Positions 8,111 to 17,235 of a DNA stretch of 64,000 nt are shown here, piece after piece. Source of the stretch: Rhizobium sp. FY34. GTDB lineage: Bacteria > Pseudomonadota > Alphaproteobacteria > Rhizobiales > Rhizobiaceae. Each line of letters begins with the position of its first letter. The first letter of the stretch is position 1. The position numbers and the translations under genes were made by a program. The notes beneath the pieces were generated by a model. It ran no database searches. It was not told the origin of the DNA and was given only the letters and a program-made list of their open reading frames with translations. The stretch lies in assembly GCF_005222845.1 (NCBI RefSeq), contig NZ_STFZ01000018.1, positions 186,001 through 250,000 of the forward strand, given 5' to 3'.

Positions 8111-8142
8111 TTTTTAATTCACCACCGTCTTCACGCAGATAT

Positions 8143-8159
8143 GGGTTTGGTCTAAACCC
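8143..8159. promoter_or_regulatory. Inverted repeat in the beta-glucosidase promoter region
   Basis: GGGTTT and AAACCC flank a 5-base spacer, 62 bp before the ATG at 8222. It could be a second regulator site or a hairpin in the 5' leader. There is no T-run, so it is not an obvious terminator. Confidence 0.35.
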
Positions 8160-8221
8160 TCGCCTTAGATTTTGGCTGGAGCCTGTGGTTTCGCCGGCCC
8201 ATAGCCTGAGAGGTTATCCGC

Positions 8222-9595
8222 ATGATCGATCCGAAAAAGCTGGCTGCCCGGTTTCCGGGAGATTTCCTGTTTGGCGTGGCAACCGCCGCCTTCCAGATCG
8301 AAGGGGCTTCCAAGACCGATGGCCGCAAACCGTCCATCTGGGATGCGTTTTCCAACATGCCGGGCCGCGTCTTCAATCGGGACAATGGCGATATCGCCTG
8401 CGACCATTACAATCGGCTGGATGCGGATCTCGATCTCATCAAGGACATGGGTGTCGAGGCCTATCGTTTCTCGATTGCCTGGCCGCGCATCATTCCAGAA
8501 GGTGTCGGGCGCATCAACGAGCTAGGCTTGGATTTCTATGACCGGCTGGTGGATGGCTGCAAGGCGCGTGGCATCAAGACCTATGCGACGCTTTACCATT
8601 GGGATCTGCCGCTTGCGCTGATGGGCGATGGCGGCTGGACGGCCCGCTCCACATCCTACGCCTTCCAGCGCTATGCCAAAGTGGTGATGGCGCGGCTGGG
8701 CGACCGGCTGGATGCGGTAGCGACCTTCAACGAGCCCTGGTGTTCCGTCTGGCTCAGCCATCTCTATGGCGTGCATGCGCCGGGCGAGCGCAATATGGAA
8801 GCGGCGCTGCATGCCATGCATTATACCAATCTCGCGCATGGACTGGCCGTTGAAGCCATTCGCCATGTGACGCCGAATGTGCCGGTCGGCCTGGTACTGA
8901 ACGCGCATTCGGTCGTGGCGGGTTCTGATAGCGGTGAGGACAAGGCGGCAGCTGGGCGTGCCTTTGATTTCCACAACGGCGCCTTCTTCGATCCGGTCTT
9001 CAAGGGCCAATATCCGGAAAGCCTCGTTTCGGCACTCGGTGACAGGATGCCGGTGATCGAGGAGGGTGATCTTGCTGTCATCAGCCAGAAGCTCGATTGG
9101 TGGGGACTGAATTACTATACGCCGATGCGTGTTCTGGATGAGCCGAGCGAGGGCGCGGAATTTCCGGCAACGAGACCCGCCCCCTTCGTCAATCCGGAAA
9201 AGACCGATATCGGCTGGGAGATTTTCCCGTCGGCCATGACTGATCTCGTCACCGAGCTTTATGCCCGCTACGACCTGCCGGAATTGTACATCACCGAAAA
9301 TGGCGCCGCCTATAATATGGAAGTGGTGGATGGCGAGGTGGATGACCAGCCGCGGCTGGATTACTATGCGCATCACCTGTCTGCCGCTGCCGATCTGGTG
9401 CGTGACGGCTATCCGCTGAAGGGCTATTTCGCCTGGAGCCTGATGGACAATTTCGAATGGGCGGAAGGCTACCGGATGCGCTTTGGTCTCGTGCATGTGG
9501 ATTACGACACTCAGATCCGCACGGTGAAGAAAAGCGGCAAATGGTACCGGGAACTGGCAGCGCTGTTTCCCAGCGGCAATCACAAATCTGCATAA
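8222..9595 (+). CDS. Beta-glucosidase, glycoside hydrolase family 1
   Basis: A 457-residue GH1 retaining beta-glucosidase. Residue for residue it closely resembles the well-studied Agrobacterium beta-glucosidase Abg. The acid/base is E171 in TFNEPW and the nucleophile is E359 in YITENG. Other substrate-site motifs are intact: ATAAFQIEGA near the N-terminus, LYHWDLP, and SLMDNFEWAEGY with the +1/-1 site Trp and Glu. There is no signal peptide, so it acts in the cytoplasm on cellobiose or aryl-glucosides brought in by a transporter. A GAGAGG ribosome site precedes the ATG. The upstream LacI-type operator suggests induction by a glucoside. Confidence 0.96.
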   Translation: MIDPKKLAARFPGDFLFGVATAAFQIEGASKTDGRKPSIWDAFSNMPGRVFNRDNGDIACDHYNRLDADLDLIKDMGVEAYRFSIAWPRIIPEGVGRINELGLDFYDRLVDGCKARGIKTYATLYHWDLPLALMGDGGWTARSTSYAFQRYAKVVMARLGDRLDAVATFNEPWCSVWLSHLYGVHAPGERNMEAALHAMHYTNLAHGLAVEAIRHVTPNVPVGLVLNAHSVVAGSDSGEDKAAAGRAFDFHNGAFFDPVFKGQYPESLVSALGDRMPVIEEGDLAVISQKLDWWGLNYYTPMRVLDEPSEGAEFPATRPAPFVNPEKTDIGWEIFPSAMTDLVTELYARYDLPELYITENGAAYNMEVVDGEVDDQPRLDYYAHHLSAAADLVRDGYPLKGYFAWSLMDNFEWAEGYRMRFGLVHVDYDTQIRTVKKSGKWYRELAALFPSGNHKSA

Positions 9596-9776
9596 TCCGT
9601 CAAAAAGACGAGATTTTAACCGCTAGCGCGCTATGCGGTATATCTGCACTCTCAGGTTGGTTACCAAAAAGTGCCTGCTTGTCCGTCGTCAGCGCGCCTT
9701 TATTTAAGGTGCGTCATACGCAGCAAAGCGCTCCCCTACCGGAAGCTCTGCGGTATCCAAGCTGAAAGTGAGAAAC

Positions 9777-10409
9777 ATGCTTCTCGAAAAGCTCAACTGG
9801 CGCTATGCCACGAAAAAAATGGACCCGTCGAAGACGGTTGCCAAGGACAAGGTCGATCGGATTGTCGAGGCTGCACGTCTGGCGCCCACCTCCAGCGGGT
9901 TGCAGCCCTTCGAAGTCTACGTAGTCACCAATCCGGAAGTCCGGGCCCAGATCCAGGCCGTGGCCTGGAATCAGGCGCAGGTGACCGAAGGCTCGCATCT
10001 TCTGGTGTTTGCCGCCTGGGACAATTACACGGCAGAGCGCATCAATGAGATGTTCGATCTCGTCAATGCGGAACGCGGCTTTACCAGCGAAGGCTGGGAA
10101 AACTATCGCAAGATGCTGCTCAACTCCTATCCGGGCCGTGACCCGCAGGTGAATTTCGAGCATGCCGCCCGCCAGGCCTATATCGGCTTTGGCATGTCTG
10201 TCGCCCAGGCAGCCTTCGAAGGCGTGGATGCGACCCCGATGGAAGGTTTCGAGCCGGAAAAGGTCGATGAAATTCTCGGCCTGAAGGCTCGCGGCCTGCG
10301 CTCCGTCACGCTTCTGCCGCTCGGCTATCGCCAGGCCGATGGTGACTGGCTGGCCAGCCTGAAAAAGGTGCGCCGCGCCACGGACAAATTCGTCACCGAA
10401 ATAGCCTGA
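9777..10409 (+). CDS. NAD(P)H-dependent nitroreductase family protein
   Basis: A 210-residue FMN-binding nitroreductase-fold protein of the NfsB-like group, which uses NAD(P)H to reduce quinones or nitro compounds in the cytoplasm. Family features include the early FMN-phosphate site (NWRYATKKMD), the LAPTSSGLQPFE motif and the late GYRQADGDW segment with a basic tail that normally completes the FMN pocket. The ATG at 9777 is chosen over an in-frame GTG three codons upstream because it fits the family start (MLLEKLNWRYATKKMD). No strong ribosome site is seen. It stands alone between a beta-glucosidase and metN. The natural substrate is unknown. Confidence 0.85.
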   Translation: MLLEKLNWRYATKKMDPSKTVAKDKVDRIVEAARLAPTSSGLQPFEVYVVTNPEVRAQIQAVAWNQAQVTEGSHLLVFAAWDNYTAERINEMFDLVNAERGFTSEGWENYRKMLLNSYPGRDPQVNFEHAARQAYIGFGMSVAQAAFEGVDATPMEGFEPEKVDEILGLKARGLRSVTLLPLGYRQADGDWLASLKKVRRATDKFVTEIA

Positions 10410-10417
10410 TCCGGTCT

Positions 10418-10447
10418 CCGGTGCCACGTCTTGCGACATGGCACCGG
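10418..10447 (+). terminator. Terminator-like hairpin after the nitroreductase gene
   Basis: A perfect 9-bp stem (CCGGTGCCA / TGGCACCGG) with a 12-base loop lies nine bases after the stop codon and is followed by GTTT. The T-run is weak. Confidence 0.5.
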
Positions 10448-10579
10448 GTTTGCGCAGCATTTTTCCGGAAATTGGCGATTTTTCGAAACGGAATTCCTCG
10501 GAATCTGTAGGCTCGGATGCGATAAGCTGACATATGATCGTGCGGCACGGCAATCGGGCCTCGCACGGAACAGGGAAGC

Positions 10580-10649
10580 ATCAGGGATGTTCAAGCGGCG
10601 TACCATGCGTCGAATGTGTTGCTCGCGGTAAACCGAGCCACGCCCTGAT
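10580..10649 (+). promoter_or_regulatory. Possible structured leader of metNIQ
   Basis: ATCAGGG (10580-10586) and CCCTGAT (10643-10649) can close a domain holding a smaller hairpin (CTCG / CGAG, about 10622-10637), ending 36 bases before metN. Methionine genes in this order often have SAM-sensing leaders, but I do not recognise a known SAM riboswitch core here. Confidence 0.25.
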
Positions 10650-10685
10650 CTTGCCGTCCTGCGGCACCCATTGAAGAGTTCATCC

Positions 10686-11810
10686 ATGCTTGCCATCCCT
10701 ACAGCCACGCCGCCGGTGCGCGATAGCGCAACCTCTGTGGTGCCCGAGGCGTCTTTATCCGTGCCGACCATGGTCGCCTTCCAGGGTGTGACCAAGCGCT
10801 TTGCCGATCGTGGCGGGCAGGGCGAGTTCACCGCCCTTGCCGGCGTTGATTACACCGTGCCGAAGGGCGCGATCACCGGCATTATCGGTCGCTCGGGTGC
10901 TGGAAAATCCACGCTGATCCGGCTGGTCAACGGCCTTGAAGTGCCAAGCTCTGGCTCGGTTCTCGTGGATGGCGTCGATGTCACCGGGCTGGATGAAAAC
11001 GGGTTGCGCAGCTTGCGCCGGCAGGTCGGCATGATCTTCCAGCATTTCAATCTGCTTTCCTCGCGCACCGTCTATGACAATATCGCCCTGCCGCTGGAAA
11101 TCGCCGGCTTCGACCGCCGCGCCATCAAGGCGCGCGTGCAGCCGCTGATCGATCTCGTTGGCCTTTCCGACAAATCCGGTCGCTATCCGGCGGAATTGTC
11201 GGGTGGTCAGAAGCAGCGCGTCGGCATTGCCCGCGCCCTGTCGACCGAGCCGAAGCTGCTTTTGTCGGATGAGGCGACCTCGGCACTCGACCCGGAAACC
11301 ACGCAATCCATTCTCGACCTGTTGAAGGCCATCAATCGCGACCTCGGCCTGACGGTTCTGCTCATCACCCATGAAATGGAAGTGGTGAAAACCATCGCAT
11401 CGCATGTGGCGGTGATCGACAAGGGCCTGATCGTTGAAAGCGGACGCACCTTTGATGTCTTTACCCGGCCGGCACACGAGACGACGCGCGCACTTCTGTC
11501 CGGTCTTGCCGGCACCAAGGTTCCCGAAGCCATCACCCGCCGGCTGAAGCCGATGGCCGGTGCCGGCGACCGGGTCTATACGCGGCTCACCTTCTTTGGC
11601 GCGACGGCGGAACAGCCGCTGATCTCCCGGCTGATGAGCGAGCTTGGATCGGACGTCAACATCATCACCGGCACGATCGACGAGATTGCCGGCGAGCCCT
11701 ATGGCTCGCTGGTCGTCTCCTATGCGGCCGATCCTTCGGTGACAGTGCGCGCCGATGACTTCTATCGCCAGACCGGCCTTTCCACGGAGGTGCTCGGCTA
11801 TGGCGCCTGA
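10686..11810 (+). CDS. metN: Methionine ABC transporter ATP-binding protein
   Basis: A 374-residue ABC ATPase that drives D/L-methionine uptake together with MetI and MetQ. Walker A is GRSGAGKST (residues 68-76), the signature is LSGGQKQR, and Walker B is followed by [14 protein letters not shown]-terminal NIL domain (about residues 290-365), found in MetN and used for methionine feedback in the E. coli protein, is present. The N-terminus is about 30 residues longer than usual; the ATG at 10686 was chosen, but a later start is possible. The frame overlaps metI by 11 bases. The three genes form one operon. Confidence 0.93.
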   Translation: MLAIPTATPPVRDSATSVVPEASLSVPTMVAFQGVTKRFADRGGQGEFTALAGVDYTVPKGAITGIIGRSGAGKSTLIRLVNGLEVPSSGSVLVDGVDVTGLDENGLRSLRRQVGMIFQHFNLLSSRTVYDNIALPLEIAGFDRRAIKARVQPLIDLVGLSDKSGRYPAELSGGQKQRVGIARALSTEPKLLLSDEATSALDPETTQSILDLLKAINRDLGLTVLLITHEMEVVKTIASHVAVIDKGLIVESGRTFDVFTRPAHETTRALLSGLAGTKVPEAITRRLKPMAGAGDRVYTRLTFFGATAEQPLISRLMSELGSDVNIITGTIDEIAGEPYGSLVVSYAADPSVTVRADDFYRQTGLSTEVLGYGA

Positions 11811-12468
11811 TATGCTGCTTGCCCTTCTCTGGAAGGCACTCGTCCAGACGATCCATATGGTGACGGTTGCCGGTTTCATCGGCACGCTGATCGGGCTTCC
11901 CATCGGCGTCTTCCTCGCCAATAGCGGCAAGGGCGAGCTGTTTGCCGCGCCGATGACCAACCGTATCGTCGGGCTGGTCGTCAATGCGACGCGCTCGACG
12001 CCCTTCATCATCCTCGTCGTGGCCATCATTCCGTTTACCCGGATGATTGCCGGCACCTCGATCGGCACCAGCGCTGCCATCGTGCCGCTGACTATTGCCA
12101 CCATTCCCTTTGTCGCGCGCCTTATCGAGGCGGCCATCCGCGAGGTGGATCGCGGCCTGATCGAGGCGGCGCGTGCCATGGGTGCAAGCCGCTGGCAGAT
12201 CGTCACCAAGGTGCTGATCGCCGAAGCAAGGCCGGGCATCACGCTTGCCCTGACGCTCACGCTCGTCAGCCTCATCGGCTACTCGGCCATGGTCGGTGCG
12301 GTCGGCGGCGGCGGTCTGGGCGATCTCGGTATTCGCTATGGCTACCAGCGCTTCATGCCGGAAGTCATGCTTGCCGTCGTGGTGGTGCTGGTTCTGCTGG
12401 TGCAGGCCGTGCAGAGCGCCGGCGACGGGCTTGCGCGGCGCTTCGACAAGCGCAACCGCCACGGCTGA
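11800..12468 (+). CDS. metI: Methionine ABC transporter permease
   Basis: A 222-residue inner-membrane permease with five predicted helices and the EAA loop ([27 protein letters not shown]) that couples to the MetN ATPase. The ATG at 11800 overlaps the end of metN and has GGAGG at 11786-11790. An in-frame start at 11755 would put a long hydrophilic extension inside metN and is less likely. Length and the [19 protein letters not shown] segment are typical of MetI. It forms the membrane channel of the methionine importer and lies 45 bp before metQ. Confidence 0.93.
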   Translation: MAPDMLLALLWKALVQTIHMVTVAGFIGTLIGLPIGVFLANSGKGELFAAPMTNRIVGLVVNATRSTPFIILVVAIIPFTRMIAGTSIGTSAAIVPLTIATIPFVARLIEAAIREVDRGLIEAARAMGASRWQIVTKVLIAEARPGITLALTLTLVSLIGYSAMVGAVGGGGLGDLGIRYGYQRFMPEVMLAVVVVLVLLVQAVQSAGDGLARRFDKRNRHG

Positions 12469-12513
12469 TCTTCCACACGTCACAAGAAACCCATTCATCC
12501 AGGAGAAACATCC

Positions 12514-13293
12514 ATGAAGAAGCTCGTTATTGCGGCCTCGCTGGCCGCCCTGTTTTCCGCCGGTGCGGCGCTCGCCGAAACCATCAAGATCGGCGTGACG
12601 CCCGGTCCGCATGCGCAGATCATGGAACAGGTGAAGAAGGTTGCCGCCGAAAAGGGTCTCGACCTCGATATCCTCGAATTCTCCGATTATGTCGTGCCGA
12701 ACCAGGCACTGGCCGATGGCGACCTGCAGGCCAATTCCTTCCAGCACCAGCCCTATCTGGACAACCAGGTGAAGGACCGCGGCTTTGCGCTGGTCAGCGT
12801 CGGCCAGACCGTTAACTTCCCGATGGGCATCTATTCCAAGAAGGTGAAGAGCCTCGACGAGCTGAAGAACGGCGCCTCGGTTGCCATTCCGAACGACCCG
12901 ACGAATGGCGGTCGCGCTCTGCTGATTCTGGCCGACAAGGGCCTGATCAAACTGCGCGAAGGCAAGGGTCTCAAAGTGTCCCCGGCCGATGTGGTTGAGA
13001 ACCCGAAGAACCTGACATTTGCGGAACTCGATGCCGCACAGCTGCCGCGTGCGCTGGATGATGTGGATGCCTCTGTCATCAATACCAATTACGCGCTGGA
13101 AGCCGGCCTTGACCCGGCCAAGGACCCGATTGCCCGCGAAGGCGAAAAGGCCCCCTATATCAATGTCATCGCCGTTCGCGCGCAGGACAAGGATGCGCCT
13201 TGGGTGAAGACGCTGGTAGACTCCTATCACAGTGTGGCGGTGAAGGATTTTGTCGCCAAGCAGTTCAAGGGCGCCGTGCTCGCTGCCTGGTAA
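12514..13293 (+). CDS. metQ: Methionine-binding protein (NLPA family)
   Basis: A 259-residue binding protein of the NlpA/MetQ family with a Sec signal peptide (MKKLVIAASLAALFSAGAALA, cleaved before ETIKIGV). There is no lipobox cysteine, so it is probably a soluble periplasmic protein, unlike lipoprotein MetQ of E. coli. Ligand-site motifs such as ANSFQHQPYLD, PNDPTNGGRALL and INTNYA match the family. An AGGAG ribosome site precedes the ATG. It delivers methionine to MetNI, encoded just upstream, and a clear terminator closes the operon. Confidence 0.93.
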   Translation: MKKLVIAASLAALFSAGAALAETIKIGVTPGPHAQIMEQVKKVAAEKGLDLDILEFSDYVVPNQALADGDLQANSFQHQPYLDNQVKDRGFALVSVGQTVNFPMGIYSKKVKSLDELKNGASVAIPNDPTNGGRALLILADKGLIKLREGKGLKVSPADVVENPKNLTFAELDAAQLPRALDDVDASVINTNYALEAGLDPAKDPIAREGEKAPYINVIAVRAQDKDAPWVKTLVDSYHSVAVKDFVAKQFKGAVLAAW

Positions 13294-13316
13294 GACCGCA
13301 TCTATTACTTTGAAGT

Positions 13317-13348
13317 CGGCCTTCCCGTTGCCACGGGGAGGCCGTTTT
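13317..13348 (+). terminator. Intrinsic terminator of metNIQ
   Basis: A 10-bp stem (CGGCCTTCCC paired with GGGGAGGCCG, one G-U pair) and an 8-base loop are followed by TTTT, 24 bases after the metQ stop. Confidence 0.85.
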
Positions 13349-13382
13349 GATGTGAGACATCAGCTCCTGGCAGTCATTAATG

Positions 13383-13398
13383 CAAAGTGAACACTTTG
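13383..13398. promoter_or_regulatory. 16-bp inverted repeat upstream of the GGDEF/EAL gene
   Basis: CAAAGTG and CACTTTG flank AA, about 35 bp before the start codon at 13433. The geometry suits a dimeric repressor near a promoter, but no regulator is assigned. Confidence 0.35.
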
Positions 13399-13432
13399 TC
13401 GGCATTCTGATGGGACTTGCCAGGACCTTTAA

Positions 13433-15637
13433 ATGCGGTTTGTCCCCTCTCATCTGAAGCAATCCGCTGCGACTTTGGATCGACGTTCGGCCGTCCGTTC
13501 CATGCTGCTGATTTTTGCAGCCGTCATGGTCTGCGTGTCGGCCATGGTGTTTACCGCGCTGGATCGTGTGGGCCACTACGCCAACCAGCTTGATGAAGAA
13601 CGCTCGCGCGAGGCGGTGACTGGCGCAATTCAGACGTTCCGCGACCAGTTGACCGCTACTTTGCATGATTACGTCGCCTGGGATGACGCGGTCACCCATA
13701 CGCAAGACCCGCTGGATCTTGAATGGCTGCAACGCAATTTCGGCATGATGAGCTATCAGAGCGAACTGTTCGATGTCGTGATGGTTCTGGATGGCGCTGG
13801 CAAGCCGGTCATCGCCTATTCGGAGGGCAAGCCGATCGTGAGCGCCATTCTGAGCAGCTATATGACGCCGGATGCCTGGCTTCTGTTCAAGCGTGTCGCA
13901 TCGGGCAAGGCGGACGCTGTTCCAGAGGCCAGCAGTTTCGTCAGCACCATCAAAGGTGTGGCCGCAGTCGGTGTAGGCCTTATCCGCCCGAGGATGGCCG
14001 TAGACGCCGAACGCCCGTCGCCGAGCTATTACGTTGTGATGATGCGCCATCTGAAGGGCGTTTCTCTCGAGCGCCTGTCGCGCGCCTATGTGCTGCCCGG
14101 CCTGCATATGGCCGATGTCGAGATCGACGGGACGCACCGGGTGGATATCAAGGGCCCGGATGACAAGCCGTTCACGGCGCTTGGCTGGGTGTCGCGCTCG
14201 CCAGGCGATACGAGCCTTGCCCAGGTGCGCCCGCTGGTCTGGTGCGCGGTCGCCATGATTGCCATCTATATGTTGCTGCTCTTCGTCACCGGCAGCCAGG
14301 CTTTGTCGCGGTTGAGCGCCGACGAGGCGGCGGCCGTTAAGCTGTCGCTGACCGACCGGCTGAGTGGGCTGCCGAACCGTGCGGGCCTGTTTGCCGGCAT
14401 GGCGGACCTGGTGGACAAGGCACAGAGGGACAACAAGGATGTGGCGCTGCTCTACCTGGATCTCGACGGCTTCAAGGAGGTCAATGACGCCTATGGGCAT
14501 GCGACCGGCGATCTTCTGATCCGTAGCGTTTCAGCCGGCCTTCGCGTTCTGGTGGGCGAAGGCTCGGTGCTGGCGCGGCTCGGCGGTGATGAATTTGCCA
14601 TTTCCTTTGCCGGTTTTGATGTGCACAAGACAGCCATTGAGCTTTCCGAACGGGTGCTGGATTTCCTTGGCGAACCGCTCACCATTGGCGAGCGGGTCGC
14701 GGTCATCGGCTGCAGCATCGGGCTTGCCGTTTCCAGACGCGGGCTGGTGCCGGGCGAGGAACTGATCCGGCGTGCCGACATGGCCATGTACCGCTCCAAG
14801 GAAGATGGGCGCGGACGCTGGACGCTCTATGATCCGTCGATGGACGAGGAGCGCGAGGAGCGCAATCTTCTCGAACTCGATCTGCGGGCGGCGATCGATC
14901 GCCACGAGATCACCGTCTCCTACCAGCCCGTTGTCGATGCGCGCACGCTGAGGATTTCCGGCGTCGAAGCGCTAGCCCGCTGGAACCGCGATGGCCATGG
15001 GCCTGTGTCGCCGGATCTGTTCATTCCGATTGCGGAAAGCACGGGTCTGATCGATATGCTCGGCCTTTGCGTTTTGCGCAGCGCCTGCCTTGCGCTCAAA
15101 TCCTGGCCGGACCTGACCCTGTCGGTCAATGTTTCGCCGGGGCAGTTCCGTGATCCGGCTTTCGTCGGCCATGTGGCGAAACTGCTTGAAGATACTGAGG
15201 TCGATGCCGCGCGGCTGACGCTGGAGATGACGGAAACCTATTTCGTGCAGAATCCGGCACGGGCTCGCCAGACGCTTGATCTCCTGCGCAAGACAGGCGT
15301 GAAGATCGCGCTCGATGATTTCGGTTCCGGCTTTTCCAGCGTCGGTTATTTGCGCCAGTTCGGCTTCGATCGCATGAAGATCGACCGTTCGCTGGTGCAG
15401 TCTGTCGGTGAAGGTGGTCGCGCACTGGAAATGCTGCGCGCCACGGTGGCGCTCGCCCGTTCGCTCGATATGCCGGTAACGGCGGAAGGCGTTGAAACCG
15501 AAGCGCAGGCCATGGCACTGCGGCTGGCCGGCTGTGACCTGCTCCAGGGTTTTTTGTTCGGCAAGGCGATGGCGGCGGCCGATATCGACCGCCTGCGCAT
15601 GTCAGGCCCGCTGTTCACGCTGTCGAATACCGGCTGA
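13433..15637 (+). CDS. Diguanylate cyclase/phosphodiesterase with CHASE4-like sensor (GGDEF-EAL)
   Basis: A 734-residue inner-membrane signalling protein. A first helix (about residues 22-43) and a second (about 270-288) flank a periplasmic domain with CHASE4 features, including the DYVAWDDA motif. The GGDEF domain keeps the ARLGGDEF active site (about residue 384). No clear RxxD inhibitory site precedes it. The EAL domain keeps EALARW (about 513), DDFGSG, and the late EGVE segment, so both synthesis and breakdown of cyclic di-GMP look possible. The signal sensed is unknown. It is a single-gene unit; an inverted repeat lies in its promoter region. Confidence 0.9.
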   Translation: MRFVPSHLKQSAATLDRRSAVRSMLLIFAAVMVCVSAMVFTALDRVGHYANQLDEERSREAVTGAIQTFRDQLTATLHDYVAWDDAVTHTQDPLDLEWLQRNFGMMSYQSELFDVVMVLDGAGKPVIAYSEGKPIVSAILSSYMTPDAWLLFKRVASGKADAVPEASSFVSTIKGVAAVGVGLIRPRMAVDAERPSPSYYVVMMRHLKGVSLERLSRAYVLPGLHMADVEIDGTHRVDIKGPDDKPFTALGWVSRSPGDTSLAQVRPLVWCAVAMIAIYMLLLFVTGSQALSRLSADEAAAVKLSLTDRLSGLPNRAGLFAGMADLVDKAQRDNKDVALLYLDLDGFKEVNDAYGHATGDLLIRSVSAGLRVLVGEGSVLARLGGDEFAISFAGFDVHKTAIELSERVLDFLGEPLTIGERVAVIGCSIGLAVSRRGLVPGEELIRRADMAMYRSKEDGRGRWTLYDPSMDEEREERNLLELDLRAAIDRHEITVSYQPVVDARTLRISGVEALARWNRDGHGPVSPDLFIPIAESTGLIDMLGLCVLRSACLALKSWPDLTLSVNVSPGQFRDPAFVGHVAKLLEDTEVDAARLTLEMTETYFVQNPARARQTLDLLRKTGVKIALDDFGSGFSSVGYLRQFGFDRMKIDRSLVQSVGEGGRALEMLRATVALARSLDMPVTAEGVETEAQAMALRLAGCDLLQGFLFGKAMAAADIDRLRMSGPLFTLSNTG

Positions 15638-15672
15638 TACGGGCACGCCGGTCGCTCGTCTCTCGATCGGTC

Positions 15673-16044
15673 CTAGGCGTCGACTGTCTCGCGCACATCA
15701 TCCAGCAGAAAATGCACGACCACATAGTGCGTCGTATAGGGCTTGCCGCTGTCGGACACGCTCTCCACACTGCCGCCATCGGACGGGTGCCAGCTCCGGT
15801 AGTGCGGATTGTTGGTGATCAGCGTGATCGCTTTGCCCGAAAACCGTCCATTCAAACGATAGCGCGCTTCGGCAAGAGGCCAGATCTTCTCGAAATCCTG
15901 CTGGCTGATCACAGCTTTCAGGGCTTTCCGGGTTATCGTCTGACTGGGTGAAATCATGTCTTTCACCGTCGGCAGTACATCGATCTCAACCTCTTCCGCA
16001 TTGTTCAGCAGAAAAGCATAGTCGTCTGGCCACATCCGTCTCAC
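15673..16044 (-). CDS. Hypothetical protein, 123 residues
   Basis: I do not recognise a family. The product is a soluble, slightly acidic protein without signal peptide or membrane helix. The GTG start at 16044 has GGGAGGAG six bases upstream, which favours it over the ATG three codons later. Codon use resembles the neighbours, which supports a real gene. The composition (RYRLNGRFSGKAITLITNNPHYRSWHPSDGG, then a beta-rich tail) suggests a small mixed alpha/beta domain. It lies between the convergent GGDEF/EAL gene and trhO, apparently on its own. Function unknown. Confidence 0.6.
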   Translation of the reverse strand: MRRMWPDDYAFLLNNAEEVEIDVLPTVKDMISPSQTITRKALKAVISQQDFEKIWPLAEARYRLNGRFSGKAITLITNNPHYRSWHPSDGGSVESVSDSGKPYTTHYVVVHFLLDDVRETVDA

Positions 16045-16127
16045 GTATTGCTCCTCCCAAAGCTATCCGTCCTCAACATGGTGAGTGTAACGGTTCTGCT
16101 GTGAGAGGCAATGCGAATTGAGATCCT

Positions 16128-17075
16128 CTAGGATCCCAGGTGCCGTGCGCCGCGCTGTCTGGCAAGCGCGATCTGAAATTGCCGCTGGCGGTAGCGATCA
16201 CGATCGGCTTCCGTGCGCGTGTCGTAGCAACTGGGGCAGGACACGCCTTCCTCATATTTAGGCGAGGTCATCACTTCGGGCGTGATCGGTTCCCGGCAGG
16301 CATGGCATAGCTTGTGCTCGCCCTCTTTCAGCCCATGGGTGACGGAAACGCGCTCATCGAAGACGAAGCAGGCGCCTTCCCAGAGGCTTTCTTCCTGCGG
16401 AACCTCTTCCAGATATTTGAGAATACCGCCCTTCAGGTGGTAGACCTCATCGAAACCCTGCTGCTTCATGAAGGCAGTTGCCTTTTCGCAGCGGATACCG
16501 CCTGTGCAATACATGGCGATCTTCGGCTTGTTGTGCAGGCCGGTATTGTTCTTCACCCAGTCCGGAAATTCGCGGAAGGTCTTCGTCTTCGGATCGACGG
16601 CGCCCTTGAAGATGCCGATCGCGGTCTCGTAGTCATTGCGCGTATCGATGACGATGGTTTCCGGATCGGCAATCAGCGCGTTCCAGTCCTTTGGATCGAC
16701 ATAGGTGCCGACGATCTGGTTGGGATCGATATCCTCGACACCCATCGTGACGATTTCCTGCTTCAGCCGCACCTTCATACGCAGGAAGGGCATTTTGGAA
16801 GCGCGGCTTTCCTTATGCTCCAGATCCTTGAATTCCGGCTGTGCCCGCAGATAGGCAAGCACGGTGGCAATGGCCTGATCACTGCCGGCAATGGTGCCGT
16901 TGATGCCTTCGCGCGCCAGAAGCAGCGTGCCCTTCACTCCGTTTTCATCGCACAGCGCCTGCAGCGGCTCGCGCACGCCTTCATAGCGCTCGAACCGCGC
17001 AAAGTGATAGAGCGCGGCAACGAGGGAGGAACCGGCTTGGGGCCCGGCAGCGGTCGAAGTCAGAATGTTGGTCAT
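16128..17075 (-). CDS. trhO: tRNA U34 hydroxylase (rhodanese family)
   Basis: A 315-residue protein of the TrhO/YceA family, which carries out oxygen-dependent 5-hydroxylation of uridine 34 in a set of tRNAs. An N-terminal acylphosphatase-like domain ([10 protein letters not shown]...[10 protein letters not shown]) is followed by a rhodanese domain ([10 protein letters not shown]) with the active loop [10 protein letters not shown] and Cys190, and a C-terminal Cys-rich segment (LCHACREPI...SCPSCYD) that may bind zinc. The ATG at 17075 is taken as start; an upstream in-frame extension to 17111 does not match the family. It is an ordinary single gene. Confidence 0.9.
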   Translation of the reverse strand: MTNILTSTAAGPQAGSSLVAALYHFARFERYEGVREPLQALCDENGVKGTLLLAREGINGTIAGSDQAIATVLAYLRAQPEFKDLEHKESRASKMPFLRMKVRLKQEIVTMGVEDIDPNQIVGTYVDPKDWNALIADPETIVIDTRNDYETAIGIFKGAVDPKTKTFREFPDWVKNNTGLHNKPKIAMYCTGGIRCEKATAFMKQQGFDEVYHLKGGILKYLEEVPQEESLWEGACFVFDERVSVTHGLKEGEHKLCHACREPITPEVMTSPKYEEGVSCPSCYDTRTEADRDRYRQRQFQIALARQRGARHLGS

Positions 17076-17177
17076 GGCTGGCGAAATACTGCCTCTTTGC
17101 CTGCGACGCAACGGTTTTCACCGGGCGCTTAGCACTTTGCCTTTCGTCAAGACATGGCAATTGCCCGGTGTTGAAAA

Positions 17178-17210
17178 CGAAAAACCCCTCCCGCGCGGGC
17201 GGAAGGGGTT
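17178..17210 (-). terminator. Intrinsic terminator of the chemoreceptor gene
   Basis: Read on the minus strand, a 12-bp GC-rich stem starting AACCCC and ending GGGGTT, with one G-U pair, is followed by TTTTCG, 26 bases after the receptor stop codon. Confidence 0.8.
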
Positions 17211-17235
17211 GCCTTGCAATCAGGTTTTTGAGACG

